Source of the DNA: Aphrophora alni
Lineage: Eukaryota; Arthropoda; Insecta; Hemiptera; Aphrophoridae
DNA length: 64,000 bases
Reading direction: 5' to 3'
NCBI GenBank assembly: GCA_963513935.1
Contig: OY740773.1
Coordinates: 103,897,291 to 103,961,290, forward strand
This document shows positions 1-15,600 of this stretch, one piece after another. The notes under the pieces were generated by a model that did no database searches, had not been told where the DNA came from, and was given only the letters and a program-made list of their open reading frames with translations. The translations under genes and the position numbers were made by a program. Every line of letters starts with the position of its first letter. The stretch's first letter is position 1.

Positions 1-414
1 TACACTTTACAGAGTATGCATATTGACGTCCCTCACATAACTTAAAAAAAAAATTTAAATTATATAAATTTAAATAAAATAATCTCATGATGAATAATAA
101 GTAGAGTTTTAATAATGAAACCACAGTACAGTTCTGATGATATATGTAATGATCAACTAAAGCACAGTGATGATTATTAAACATAAAGTCGTAAGCTGGA
201 GGACAAGGTCTAGAGCGCAGACTATTGACGTATAATATTTGTAGTTGCCGTCTTCATCGAGAAAGAGATGGTACTCGTCTCCGCAAGTAAGCTAGAAATT
301 AGGCTCAAACGAAATGTTCTAGACAGAAGTCGAAGGGCTATGACCTGAATTAAGCTTTGATAAAAATTTTAACTGGTATTGAAAATTATCAATATTATTT
401 ACAGTAGTACTTAC

Positions 415-589
415 ATGAATGGATGATAGTAGGTTGATGAATTGAAATAGTGCTTGTAGGAGTGACCGACGTTCTAGCCTTAACTACTGCCGAATGTAAT
501 GTTGGGCCTAACGAACTAAATTCAGCTTTGTATTCATCTATTAAATCTGGTGCTGTTCGACTTGTCTTCAACAGTGGAGTTAGTACTTT
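415..589 (-). CDS. Taf6: Taf6 coding exon 9 (residues 416-473); last exon inside the window
   Basis: Begins [20 protein letters not shown] and contains [20 protein letters not shown], the end of the conserved TAF6 domain, then a Thr/Ser-rich start of the variable tail. Acceptor GTTTCAG; donor GTAAGT after one extra base. The 414 bases beyond it contain no exon that continues this phase, so the next exon should lie off the left edge. Confidence 0.93.
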
Positions 590-3500
590 CTGAAACATAA
601 GTAAATAACAAAAATTTATTCTTATTTGGAGCAAGAATTTGATGAACAGAGCAAAAAGTAACTCTATTTGGAAGTCTTAAAGGTCATGCTGAACTCTACA
701 AATAACACTCCCAACCTGCTGAACACTGTGAAATAAGTGAAAATTTATGGATATGATCTACAATCCCAGGGCACAGTAGTCACAAATTTAACATCCCTGA
801 TGCCAAAAAACATGGCAATAGCATAGAAATATCAAAATGATCTTGACCATTTTCTTTGATTCCTATGGGGTTATTTCATCATAAGTACATATTACAAGTT
901 CAACCCATTAGTGGTTATTCCCATCCATCAAGTGGATGACCACAAGTTTTCGGATTATGATACGATAGTTCTGGATGACCAAAGTTAGACAATATTCTTA
1001 CAATTTGACAAGTTGAGGACCTACAGAAAAACTTGAGTCCCTCTCTACCAATATGCAACTATTTTTTATATAATTGTATCATTACTTAATTTATATGATA
1101 CTAAATTCATCGTCAAATACTGCTAAATTTTCTGTATGGTTTCTACTTAGGTATCACCAACTTGATATAGCGCCTCCGTTGAAATTGTTCTATAATTTAA
1201 TGAAAAATTACTATTTTTTCTGACAAGTGACAATGTAAAAATGAATTATTTATAATTGAAACACAGTTTAGTAGTGTTAGTTCTAAATATTTTAATAACT
1301 TGAATACATAATAAATTAGAAAAATCTTAAAACAAGTACATCAGTAAACACATTTTGTTCCCAATGTTAGGCTGTTTTAAAAGTTTTAATCAATTAACTG
1401 TCTTATTTTGTAAATTAAAATAAACTAGATAACTAATTCTTATGATACTGATATTGAACTTTGTGGCTTACTGCTAATCATCCCTATATTCTTCAAAGAT
1501 TTAGCAAAGACATTTATATGCTATTGAACTAAATCGTATAAGATGAGATCAAATTTTACAGGCTGCAACAATTTGTTTAAATTAATTTAATATAATGTTG
1601 TAGGACTTCAATTATTAGATCATATGGAACTATTATAGTTTCTGTAAAGATCCAACTGCATTGAAGAATTTCCCCTGGAACCATCTGATAAAACTATTTA
1701 AGAGCTGCAACCACTTCAAGCTTGTAACTACGAAATATAAAAAAAACCATAACACATACAGCTATTGCAATCATTTCGTTTGTTATAAATCGGTTTTTGT
1801 TTAACATCAAATTTTTAATGATAACAAAGCTAATTTTTGTTTATATTATTTAAATGCAAAAAATTAGTAACCAACAAAATTAAGATATATATGCTATTTT
1901 TTTTGTGAATTAAAAAGCCAAAATTAATTAAACTTGTGAGCCAATTTTCAGATAAACACTCTGAAATATAATGAAATAATATATACGGCAAATTCCCTTA
2001 AAGCCGATAGAAAATGCATTTTTATCAGTGGATATAGAAAAGTACACGGTGGATTGGTACAAGTCTCACAAACAAGGAACTAACCACAAGTAAATGCTTG
2101 ATGTGACCGGCTGCAATCTTGTCTGTTATACTCAATGTAATACCATCTGTTGGGTCTATCCTTTCAGCAATGTTCTTAACTTTAGGCAGGATAAACACTT
2201 TGATCACTTCAACTCCAAGCTCTGTTAATCCTGTAACATAATCCTGCACTTACTACCAACATTTATTTGTAATGGATAACCATTATTATATAAGTTAAAA
2301 TAATACATACTTTAAATTTGGAGAAGATAACATTAAGAGTAATAAATCGTTTACAGTAATATTCGGTAGAACTTCATTATTCCGGACAGTCTTAAATAAT
2401 AATAAAAATTGCGGTTAAAAAGTTAGGTTGCAACCATGTGACTCACTACACACTGGTGATGAATACCAGAGGCAGGTTGTTGATCTACTGTGATCCACCC
2501 ACTTTCACTACCCCTCCCCAAGACCTCTGTTTGTATGAGTGTTTGACTATAGCAATCACAGTGTCGCTCATTCTGTTCGTTACAATGAAGACTACCTTTT
2601 GTATTTTACCGTTGTTTTATTAATTGATGCTCTTGAAACTTTTACATACTGTTTTCTTTTGTATGCTGTGATGCCATTGAGGAGGTTCATTGAAGGGAAG
2701 AAACATAAACACAAGGCTCTCACCCCCTCTCTCTTCAAGAGATATTATACATCACAGAAAAATTTAAAAAAGTGAGTGTCTGTAGTGAGCATTTGTGTGG
2801 GAATATGGGATTGCGAAACAAACGGTTTGAGACATAATGAGAAAGAGGATAATTTACGAAATTTTGCCTTGATATTTAATGTAAAAAAGGAAACAAGTGC
2901 TATGAAAAGAATGAAAGTCTCTGGAGATCAATCCATAATTGAACTGTAATTATAAATGATTTTTTAAATTTCCTCGTTTCAGATTAAACTAAGGAAGATT
3001 TCCTCCTTTCAGGCTGCAGCAGGAAGATTATCTAGATTAAGTTATATTTGATTTTTTATTGTTCTGTATTATAGTGATCCAAATACAATGGTATAGAAGT
3101 AGTTATTCTCTAATACATACACTCAACTCTCGATTATCCGGGATAATATAGGGTTAAGGCTTCCCGGATAAGTAAATCGCGGTTAACCCGAAAAACGGTA
3201 AAAACAATAGGAAATTTTAAAATAAACAGGTTAAATGAGTTTTATTAACATACATACCTCATAAACTGCAGTAAAAAGAGCATTATTATTATTATTATTA
3301 TTATCATACACAAAAATTAAACAAATTATTTACACACACAAAATAAACACACTTTTTTTAAAACTACTTCACGGGAAAATATTTAAATTACTGTACTGCA
3401 AAAGTAAAAAAAAACATATTTCTAATAGGCTTAGTCTAACTTTACTGTTTCTGAAAATAATCAGTCATGGTCTTCTGTTTTTGTGCTGAGAAACACTTTT

Positions 3501-6500
3501 TCTTTATTTTACTTCTTAGGTTTCTCAAAACAATTTTATCAGTGATGAGAGCATCGTCCTGGCTCTCAATGTACTCGATCAGTGACTCGACGTTTGCCAA
3601 GGCCATCCCATGCGAAACTGACTGCTGTGCGTGTGCGGCGTGTGCGGCGTGTGCGTTCCGACCCAACTACGAATATTATCGAAACACAGCTGCACATTGT
3701 ACATAATAAATATTGGAATATTGGTCAATATTGGTATATATTGGTATCGCGGTTAAGCCGCAACGCGGTTGATCCGATTACGGTTAATCGAGAGTTGACT
3801 GTATATACTATATACTGAACATCAATAATTAATTATGATATAATCAATAAAAAGAAAAATAACATACAATGAAAGTAACAAATCAATAATTAACATAACT
3901 CTAAACAGTTATAACATAAAACAATAAGGTTGTGATGTAAACAGAGGCTATTTAAGCCTGTTAAACAGAAATATAACAGTTAGGATTATTGAAATCAAAA
4001 TATGGTGTCTTTCAGGGATCGATTCTCAGTCCAATCTTATATATTATAATGTTATTCAGTTTGCAGATGACACCAATATTCCAGAGTAAAATCATATGGA
4101 TATAAAATGTTTTGTAAACAGAACATGTCAGTATTTCGATGAAATTAATTTAAAAATCAATTCCAAGAAGACTAATTTCATGTTATTTGGTAATAAGCAA
4201 ACAGGATTCACCAAACTTGTTAGGGGATGTGTTGCTTGAGGAAGTTGATGCAAACATATTTTTATTTGGTCTTGTTATTGATAGCAGACTGACATGGATT
4301 GAACATGTAGATAGTAGATAGCATGAGTAATAAATTAAGTTCAGGAGTGATTTTAGTATGAAATCTTGCTAAATATTGTGACATAAACTTGAAAATGGTC
4401 TATTATGATCTAATACATCTACATCTAAATTACAGGATTGCTTTGTAGAGAAATTCTAACAAACAAAATTTACAAAAAATCTTCTCTTTACAAAAAAAAA
4501 TAAATATATATATAGTAAGGGGAGTGTTTAAGCATCCTCACCTTTCCCAGCATGTATATTTTGGAAGTAATATTATGTTGTCACTTTAAGAGCTCAATGA
4601 TTATATATATAGGTTAGATTTTGTATGGACAGGAGACAGGCTTACCTTGGAAAATGGTCTTACCTTGAGTCTTCTTCTTAACTCTACTGATTGAGAAAGT
4701 AAACAGTGTTTACGAAATATTTTAAAACTTTAGTGTTTCTTGTGTGTATTTTTTACCTATGTACTATTAGGTAATACCAAGGACCATTTTCCAAGGTAAG
4801 CCTGTCTCCTGTCCATACAAAATCTAACCAATCTAATAGGCTATGTGCCCTATTAAATTCTAATATATATATATATATATATATATAATAATATATGTGT
4901 GTTTTTATATTCAAATGTATTTACCAATTAAGTATATTTTTGTGACTGCTGGTGTCTTTCTATGTGTTTTGTCTTTTGTTTGTTACGTTGTTGATGCATG
5001 TATTTTGTGTATAGCATTAATTGATGGAATTTATAATATGCCAATTTTTAAAGATGATTTTATAATTTTTATTGTTTACATATTTAGTTGTATGATACAC
5101 ATACAATGTTTGCATTGTCAAAGGAGATTAATAAATTGAATTAATGGATCATATTATATCTGGACATGCTTGAAAAGTTTCTCATTTTACAGTTGGACAA
5201 AGATGACAAAGATCGACTCCTTCACTACCAGCAAGATGAGACACCACCTTAATTTTCCACAGAAGTCCAGAAATTCCATAATAAACTATTCCCAGGTCAG
5301 TGGATTGCCCGTGCAGGACTACATTTGACTCCTCTAGACCTTTTCTTATGAGGGTTTCATTAAAAATACACTGGTTTCTACCTTTTACCTGACGATCTGA
5401 TCTCTCTGAGCTGAGAAATAGAATTTACACCATTCCTGCAGAAGTGATGCCCCACGTACTGGCTTGAGTGTGACAAGATAATGAGTCACATGGAACCAAA
5501 ATGAAAAACTAAGTGTTTTGCTTTAAAATGACACCGATTATGTAACTTATCGGAATATATTTCTATAAGCTTTTAAAGTTGTAAAGCCCTTTTCAAAACA
5601 CTCTATACAAACATTATTACAAAATTTGTACAATCCTCTCCAACAGCCTTTCCTCTCCATTAAAAAAAAATATATATATTTTTTTTTTAAAAATTAGTAG
5701 TAAAAACATTTTAGTAATCAAAAAAGAGTTGTTAAAACTGAATCAAACATACAAGATCCGTCTTCATATATTCATTTAGAGTAAATTTAGCAAATCAATT
5801 ATATTAAGCCACAATAATTCTAACTGGCTAGACAACTATGATTAGATAATAACTGGAGTTAACATTTAATAGACACCTAAAAGCTTAATTACAGTTTTAC
5901 CAGCACATATTTAGTTCCTTACTAACTCACCTTCTATACTACCATAGAGTGAAGAAAGTGGCGACTTTTCATTATTTAAAGCATTTGAAAATATCCTTGT
6001 TACTCTAGTCTGAATGTTATTAGTGGAAGTGTTAAAGTTTTTACAAATTTGAGACATAAGCCTAGAAGCAAAATCACGTAGAGCCCAGTGGTTGTCTAAT
6101 TCTGGTCGCATGCACAGCTGTTTTGAAACTATACATGTCGCTACCGACGGTATCAATTCATGCAACTGTAACAAAACACATGACATGTCGAGTTAAAAAT
6201 ACAATTTTACTGTTTATGGTTTTTATTTTAGTAATAGGTTTCCGTGTTAATTATTTATCATAACAGTTTCAGAAATCAATTTTACTGGTGTATATTTTTG
6301 TGGACATTATGGCTCCAGTAGTTTTTTAATATAGAAATTGTAGCCGTAATGAATTACAAATATTCCTATGAAAATACTGAAACTGCAAATTATGAAAAGT
6401 CCACCAATCCTAACTGCTGGAATAATTTTACCTAATTATGCCTAAATTGGTGGTAAATTTGTATAGTGTATGATTTTAACTAATATGGTATTATAGGGTT

Positions 6501-9500
6501 GGTTTTACGAATCTCGGATAAGTTCCTTAACCATAAATTCCTAATTGGTGTTCAATTTTCAAATTTCAAGAAAAATGTTTTTTAAAGATAACTTTTCACC
6601 TAAATCTAATATAACATCCAACAACAGTTCATTTTGTGTGGCTAAATCCAATAATGCTCAAACATGTTTTCTCCAATAAGAAATAAATGAATTATACAAA
6701 ATCATTAGAAACATAACCTTAAAATTAGTAAAACAAAACAACATCTGAATCTTAGTTGGATTTCAGCAGAAAAATTATCTAAACAATTCAGCATTCAATG
6801 TGTTTTTTCAGGGTAGGTATGTTACCTTGATTCATTTTATGTTGTTCCCCCCCCCCCAATTCAGACAACTTAGAGCATTAATAAGTAAGTTTGTACTGTA
6901 CAATTATATTTAAGGCTGTTAAAAAGGATTATAACAGTTAAGGACTGAAATATAACAATTATTTTGATTTCTGTTATCAAGGTGCTCCAACCACTTATCC
7001 TCCTAAATTATTTATAGGTCACTTGTTCGAGTGAAATGATAGTGATAAAATGTAAATGTTTTGATTTTATACGTGTCACTTATACGCAAGTGACAAGTAG
7101 AATCTTGTCTTCTCTGGTTACATAACCTTTTGTATAAAATCTTTTTGTTTAATAAGGAATTAATACATAGTAGAAATACTAACAACTTGTTTTTGATCCT
7201 AACAAATTTCACAAATTTCTTTTTTGTCAATTAGTTGTAAAAAAAATACGGAAACAGCGAGATTGCATTTTTAATACACAGTTCAATCATTTGGGATGAA
7301 ATAAAGATAAACTTACCAGACACACTCCCTGAATCTTTACAAATTCAAGGTGTACAAATTATGAATTTCAATAAACCTATAAATATATATATATATTTTA
7401 TATAATCTTTATTGTGTCAAAGCAAACATTCAACAAAACATATGGAACAAATTTATTTTCTCCTTGGATGATGGTTTGTCATTACTATGTGGTGATTTTA
7501 ATGCCCATCATCCTTATTGGAACAGTCCCAAAATGGACACTGGAAGTAAACATATTTACAATAATATTTCAAGTGAAAAATATACGACCTAGACTGGGAA
7601 TCGAACCCAGGACCTTTGGCTTTACGCGCCAATGCTCTATCACTGAGCTATCCTAGTCGCTTCCCAGCACAGGGCGTAGATTTCTCACTTGACTTTTTAC
7701 GTTTATTGCTATCAATTTTGCCAGCAATTTTGAGTTTCTAAACTAAAACATACGTAAGGGCTGATAAATGAGTAAAAATTAATTTCAATGTCGCTTATGC
7801 GAGGTAATTAGTTTGGAAAAATTCTACTTTTTAAGCACTCGAAATTTTCTGCCGTCATCTTGAATTTAACTTTAAATTTTTTTATGGGAATGGGGTACTA
7901 TGACACATCATTTTAATGTGGAATTTCAAGAGGAAATCGATTGTGGAATCAGTTTTTCGATAAACCTATTCACCAACCATTATCAAAACACTTCAATTAA
8001 ATACAACATAATTTTAGAGGGTTAGTGCTCAATTACCCTAAGAGATAATATTGTTGGTATTAAATAGAATAAATTTAAAACAAACTTGAGTTACACAATA
8101 CCTAAAATCAAATGCAAGGAATGTATTTAAGTTACATAATTATATTAAGTTGAATGTTAATAAATAAATGAAAGATTTATCTCGTGTTTACTGTTTATTG
8201 ATGTATAATTATTTCATTAGCAAGTAAAAGTAATATTAGAACTCAGATAGGCTACAGTGTATGTATCAAAGATGTCAGCAATTTTGAATTAATTTTAAGA
8301 GCAAACAAAGTAAAGTTGAAAATAGTTAACAAAATTTGTATCTCACAATCTGGCACTCCAAAGCGAGTTTTCATAGAATTAACTTTAATAAAAAACTAAC
8401 ATGTGGCGCCTCAACATGTGGCAATTAATACCAATATCATTATAATTGTAAAGAGTTTAACAACAGAGAATTATTAACCAGGATTACTTTAACAGACAAC
8501 TAGTAATTATAATTTTATAAAACATATATTGTGTTTACAAGTTAACTCTACACAAAAGACTTACTATTTGTTCTATCTACGTATTTGAACAGCATACTTA
8601 CATATTTCTCCAAATATAAAGACTGGTTCTCAAGAAGAGCTTTGACCATCCGCATCAGATATATGAGCAATGCTAGATTGTTTTGAACTACGTTCACTTT
8701 GACACCTTCGGCAATGAACGTACACATACGAGGTAACATTTCGTGTAATCCTGGATCTGAGGCAAGACTTTGTAGTGCTTCCTAGATACAAACAAATATT
8801 ACATTTTTGTCAAAATATCAGTCAAGCAGCATCATCCTTACATAATTTTATAACTGAAACTCGATCAAATGTTACCTCATATTTAATATTACTTCAAAAC
8901 TAAAGTCTTTACAAAACAAAAACTGATTTTTATTTGGAAATGTCTGTAAGATAGTGACTGGTTAAAAATATACATATATTTAACAGCTATGTTAGGTTAA
9001 GAACTCGCTCAAGAATATTTGTACTCAATTTATTTATTTTTTATAGTTCTTTAAAATAAAACTCGCTCACACAACTTTAACCCTAAAACTGAAATCATCA
9101 AAAGCCCATTACAATTGTTACCTTAATGGCTGCTTTACAGTAGGGTAATGTGTGGTTAGCGCATCAAAGTTCCCATATCCATTGTTCTACCTTTCTCAAC
9201 GAGAGTACACTATTAATTACAAGTTTTCCAATTTTAAAAATAAAACTGAGTCAACTGTGTAAAATTTGAAGCCCCCAAAGCGATTTTCATAAATAAAGGC
9301 AGTTTATTCAGTTGACTTTTTTGTCTTGATAAAAGCGGATTATTTTTTATTTTCTTGGCTCTGCGTTTGAGTTGTTAATTTTTACGGGTAGATCGGATAT
9401 TTAGGCTTAATTTTGATATCGGTCTTCCAATTCGCTTAGAATTTGGTAAGTTGTGTTAATTAATTATTGTCTGGTCGAAAATCTTGAAATTTAACATTGT

Positions 9501-9616
9501 TTTGGATTGGAATTTCACATTCTTGCCGCTAGGCGCGTGTATGTCGTCGTTTGATAGAATGGTATTATTAAATTTGCATAATAAATTATTTATTAACAAC
9601 ATCGTTTTAGAGTTTT

Positions 9617-9660
<44 letters not shown>

Positions 9661-12600
9661 ATACATATAATTTTTTTGATTTTTTCGCTTATACGTTTTT
9701 ACTAGCAAGTATTGAATATACAATAATATTTCAAGTAAAAAATATACGACCTAGACTGGGAATCGGACCCAGGACCTTTGGCTTTACGCCAATGTTGGTA
9801 GAGCATTGGCGCGTAAAGCCAAAGGTCCTGGGTTCGATTCCCAGTCTAGGTCGTATATTTTTCACTTGAAATATTATTGTATATAAATTTATATATACAG
9901 AGGCAAATGTGAACAATTAATTATTATCTTGGAATTTTTGAATTTGAATACACTTTTAGACATTGAAAGTAATAAAACTCTTTGTAAAAATTTTCTTTTT
10001 TAATAATTCATATTATATTATAACTGGTAAAATAAAATTTAAAGCTATTGATTTTGTTGTAACAGAAGAATTATGTTTTTATTTCTGAGTAAAGAATTTA
10101 CTGAATTTAACAATTCTCAAACTTAAAATTCTTATAAAATGGGTTTTTATACTCTATAAACTCGAAAAGGTTTATGTAAAAATTCATATAAATGAAAACA
10201 TAAAAAAAGTAATGTATGTGGAAGTTTTAATTTTTTGGTTAGATATATATGTCTCATGGGAAAGGTTTAGAAAAGAGTCCAAATTGAATTTTTGCTTACT
10301 ACTGCTCGTTATGTTTTATTTACCACTATAATTACATTTAATACTTTAAAATATGCACGGTGTTTCAACTGGGAGCACCAGCGTCCATGCCTTGGAATCA
10401 TATTACAGTAAGTAAATCAGATGTAATGATTACCTATCCCTAAATTTCATAACAAATGGTATATGTGTATAATGAAGCTGTGTAAAAAACAAACATACCA
10501 ACAAATCCCAAATAGTCACATTCAAACAGAACCTTGATTCGCTTGGTCAATAAAAAACTGAAGTAAAATTTAGAAGAATCAATTTTTTAAATAAACTATA
10601 ATTGATTAACTCTGAAATAATACAATGTGGATTATATACAATATGAAAATAATTGTAAAGCTTATTAGTAATACTAAAATAAATTGTAGATATTAGTCTA
10701 CGCTAAAACTTCAAAAACAAAAGATTAACAGAATTAACAAGAATATAGGGCAAAAATTGACTTACCGCCCTTCTACCTTCGTCGGATCCAACACATGCTT
10801 CGGTAATTTCCTTATAATACAACTGTTGCTCAACGGAAAGCTCGTGAGTTGCTAGTTGTTTCACATGAACAGTTTCAACATTACGCAGTTTGTGAACCTT
10901 TCTGTAAACAGTTTTATTTGTTGGTAAAATCAAATCAAAACAGATTTAATGTCTTCAAAATATTTAAAATATTTGAAGACATTAACTAAAAATTTACTAT
11001 TTAAAGAAAAAGTTATGTTTTATCCTTGTGGTTTGAAAGCGAAAAAACTTTCAACTATCATCGCCTTATAAAAAAATTAATTAAAATAAAAATCCCTAGC
11101 CTGCGAATATTCAAATACCACTAGGGTTGGAAAACAACAGGACTTGGTTACAAGAGACTTGGTAGGAAAGATTAAAGAGAGGAATCTTACCCAAAACTAC
11201 ATGAAAAAGGGTGTAAATCTAGCTAGGTCCTCTCAAGATTACCAAACTGAGGATAGAAAGAAAAGTTTTGAGATGTAGCAGAAAAAAAAAAATACAAATA
11301 TTTCTCAACCTTATTAGTTTGGGTGAAATATACAAAATTTTATAAATGTTGCAAAAACATTACACAAACCTTCTCACTTGCCCACCCCCAAAACCAAATA
11401 AAAACAAACCAAAACTAATCGTCACAAAAAATGTCAGGTCGGTAAGTTGTTAATCAAAATAAATGAACGAATCATCGACATTGTCTTTGAAAAATGATAA
11501 TATATTCAAATAAGAGCAATCCTCAGTGTAAATCATATTAGATTAAAATCAAGCTTTTAATGACCTATGAAGGTTCATTTTTGTTTTTTTGCCTATTATT
11601 TCTGAACTGCAATATATTTTTTTTACTTGCTACTTTCTACAAAGGTTTTAGTACAGAACAACAATTCTTGATTATCACTTTTTGATTTTCCTGGAAGAGG
11701 TGAAATACAGTTTACCATAGGGATATAATTCTTTTGCTATTGACTGATTAAGCAACACAGGTACCTAAAAGATTGCTTAAGTCTTATCAAAGTCCTATCC
11801 ATATACTTGTTGGATCTTGATGACATCCTTCAGTGGTTCCAGATTTATTTCCAACTTACATGTGATTGTTTGGGGTAGTTCGATTACCCTTTTTTAAAAA
11901 AAATTCTGAGAATTATGTTAGAAAAAAAGTTAGGTGTACGTTTAAATTCATGTTAGGAGTAGAATAATCATTAAGCAAGAGATAGACTTATAGTTTAAAA
12001 CGTAAGTAGGCCAGGAGGTCTAGTTATGTAAATTTGTAGCACAAAGTGAGAAATTGTGCAAATTGTAGATATTTGATATGAAAAGTCAATATTTGACATA
12101 AAAATCACAGAGTTGTGGAGGGAAGATGGAAAGGTTTTAAATAACCAGGGAGCACAAAGAGAAGGGCTTTATCTGGAGTATTAGACAATTGTATGACACT
12201 AAATTAGATACAAATTTCCAAATTTCAATTCTGCATGTAAAAATGTATTGGTAATGGTATCACATTAACCTATCTATGGGGATAAATAGCAATGTTATTA
12301 TCAAAAAATAATTTAATCCTTATTTCCCAAAATAATATTTGTATTGTTACGATATGGCAGGGCCGAATTACCAACAATAGTAGTTAGATAAAACAAAAAC
12401 TCAAACACAAGATCTCACAATAATTATGTTTATTTAATCAAACACATTTCAACGACAAACTCGCCATCCTCAGTAATACATGAGCTACAATAACTAAACC
12501 ATAACTTATGGCGAGGATGGCGACTTTGTGGTTGTAATGCGTTAGATTAAGTAAACATAATTTTTGTGAGATCTTGTGTTTTTTGCTTTATCAAATATTA

Positions 12601-15600
12601 TCTCACAAGTCAAGCTCAATATTTATTTATAGCACTAGTAGTTGGTGGAGGCTTCATCACATATGTATATCTTTGATATCTGCCAGGAGCAACATGAATG
12701 GAGACTTTTAAATATAAACATATCTACAAGGCTTGTTAAGGCCTAACTGACATCAATAAAGTAGTGATATATCAATTACGAGGTTCAGAAAACCTATGTA
12801 ACAACTGTTTTAAACAATCTTACCCTACTGGGTACTGATGGGACCATTTGTCTGTGCGTGTGGCTCTGACGCTACTAGCCGTTCTGTAAAAGTAGGGCTC
12901 GCTCACCCAACTATGTTTATCTACCTTTCGCGAGACATAATTACAGTTTACAAGATTTGTAGTGCATATAGAAACATGATGTTTACAAACAACTCGAAGC
13001 TACATTGAAGACAGGTGAATAATCTACGTCCAGCGCGCCGTGCGGGACCACATGTTTTTGGAAATGAGCGATAACCACTCCCCTCTTCCCCGCCGCTCAT
13101 TAGCAAGCCGCGCGCACAGACAAAGTAAGTACCATGATGCCCATCGACTTGTTTTTAATTTAATAAATAATAAAAACTAAAAATTGGGTTTTAGAGTTAG
13201 TTAATAGCATTTTTAGGGTTTACTTGGCTAAAAGTATATGGGACCTATATGGATTTAAAAAATACAAACTTATTTGTGTTAACTAAAAAGACTGTCGCCT
13301 ACCCAGTAGTGGGCTTTCCAGCTGCTTCCCCTTTATCCTTAACAGCTTTTGTCATTTTTGTTACCGGATCAATTGCTTCAATTTTCTGCAGTTCTTTCGA
13401 CACAGGAGGTGGATTTTCTGGTATAGTTGGCTGTACACCATCGATCGCCAACCAATGAGCTATGGAAACAATGAATAATGATATTTCATATATTGTTTTA
13501 TACACATTTATTATTATCAAAATGAAAAATGTTAAATTTATTAAACCCTCCTACTGACTAATATTGAAATTCACTACCAGGCAATTTTTAGTGTTTTACA
13601 ATCATACATTTAGAAACACAGCAAAAAAAAAGGGGGAAATATGTCATAATTTGTACACAGGATAGCCTCAGGAATGAGATGATGCAAAATAATAATTAAA
13701 AAAGTTTGATTTTTTTTTTAAATCAAACACAATGACATTTTATTTTAAATTTTGATTTTACTTTGGTCTTTAATATCATCTCATAATCTTACATCATTTT
13801 AGTTCTGTTATATATAAAACAATGTGAAATTTTATACTCAATTAGAAAATATATGATTTTTAGGATTTATTTTTATGAATATGATTACATACCTTGATTT
13901 TGTAAAGTGCTACATACCGGCACACTAAAAAATTGGATGAACAAGTTTATATTACTTTTTAGGGCAGCTGCACACAAGAGCAATAGGTTACAATATATCT
14001 TATTGTCGTAAATGATACTTTTCTTGTGAGGTAGGTTACGCTAGTGCATGTTCAAATCGGGTTGTAGAGAAAATAGGTGTACACTAGTACGATGACATTT
14101 ATCATAAGGTATATGTATTAGGGATCATGCTCGGCCTATTATTTCGTTTAGTATCATACAATAATTCAAAGTGACAAGATTTCTAGAATGACAAGGTACA
14201 AGCAATGTTGAAGATTTAAGTTTCTTAATTTTTTTTATAAACAGAAACCTTGTTGAACTTGAAGTAAAATATATTATGTGTTTCATACAAATTTAAAATA
14301 TATAGTCTAGGTGGACCAAATTGACAAAAAAGGAATATTGCATAATTTTTTTTATATGAAAATTTCCAGTGGAATGTGTTATCACATAAATATTTGTAAG
14401 AGTATTTTTCATTAAAATCATTTGTCTCAAAAGAGTAAAAAATAGTTTTTCATATGGAGAAATAATGGGGTTATAGTAGGAATCACATTTTTCAAGAGAA
14501 GGTGTCCTAAAATATAACTCCCAGGGTCCATCCTATAAAATTCTTAAATTTTTTTTCCTGTTAAGATGGCTCTCTTGCAACTACTACAGAACTGTGTACA
14601 CATTCATTAAATTATAGGTATAATAGTGCTCTTCCTTCTTAAAATAACAATACTTCAGTAAACTTCGCTTGAACAACTAACTAATGAACTGATTTGAAAA
14701 ACTGTCTCCTGTCAATAGAACGTATCGCTTTGGTGTGCAGCAAAATTATCTTAAGATAAAAGTTGCGCATCGCAATGATAGTTTAATAAACATTGTCTTG
14801 CTTTAGTGTACATCCCGATTAGACATCAAATTTTATCTCCTATACATAAATTGTTCATCACTACTTCGCAAAGGAGTTTGTGCCCTTAAAGGAATAAAAC
14901 TATTTACACACAACTACAATAGTAAAACAATCATGACCAAAACACATATTCCGCTATTTGTCTACACGGGTTCGTGCAAAAAATTGACTACAGTTTTTTC
15001 AGGTTCATAAGAATTTAATAGAATTAAATTTCCTATTTTGTCCATGTATATTATGTGAAGAGGGATTTTAACTTTATTACAATATGGAAAACAGCCACTG
15101 AAATTTATATTTTTAATGGCACGAAAAGTTTTACAAACCATTTCGCCCCAACAGGTGGAAGTTCGGAAAATAACATTCACTATCTCAAACGAGTCGGCTG
15201 GTAGTTTGAGCCTTGAGGGTTTAATGAAGTTAGACACATATTTTAAGATATTACCTCTTATAGTTGTTTCCAAAGGTAGTTTAGCAGCAGGCCCATTGAT
15301 GATATCATTGAGCTCAAATTCCTTCTCTTCTACAAAATGGAGCTCTCTCCCACCACCTGAAGCAAATCTAAATGGTATGTGTTCAACTGTGTGGAATCCA
15401 TACAGTGGCTGTTAAAAGAGAAATGATTTTGTAGATATTTTTATTAATTCAAATAAGATAACATCTAAAAAAATTCAATTAAAAACCTCTGAATTGCTAA
15501 ATATACTTATATATGCGTATAAATTCCAACAGAAGCCAATATAAGTCTCCAGTATTTGTGTTAATGTATTTATATTATGTGTATAATGTTCTCTAATTTT

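Noticed and set aside
9621..9662. Promoter or regulatory meaning of the (TA)n(TG)n run
   Set aside because: A plain microsatellite in an intron.
14962..15273. 103-codon minus-strand frame
   Set aside because: Only the part past 15255 is coding (Taf6 exon 3); the rest is read-through into the intron.
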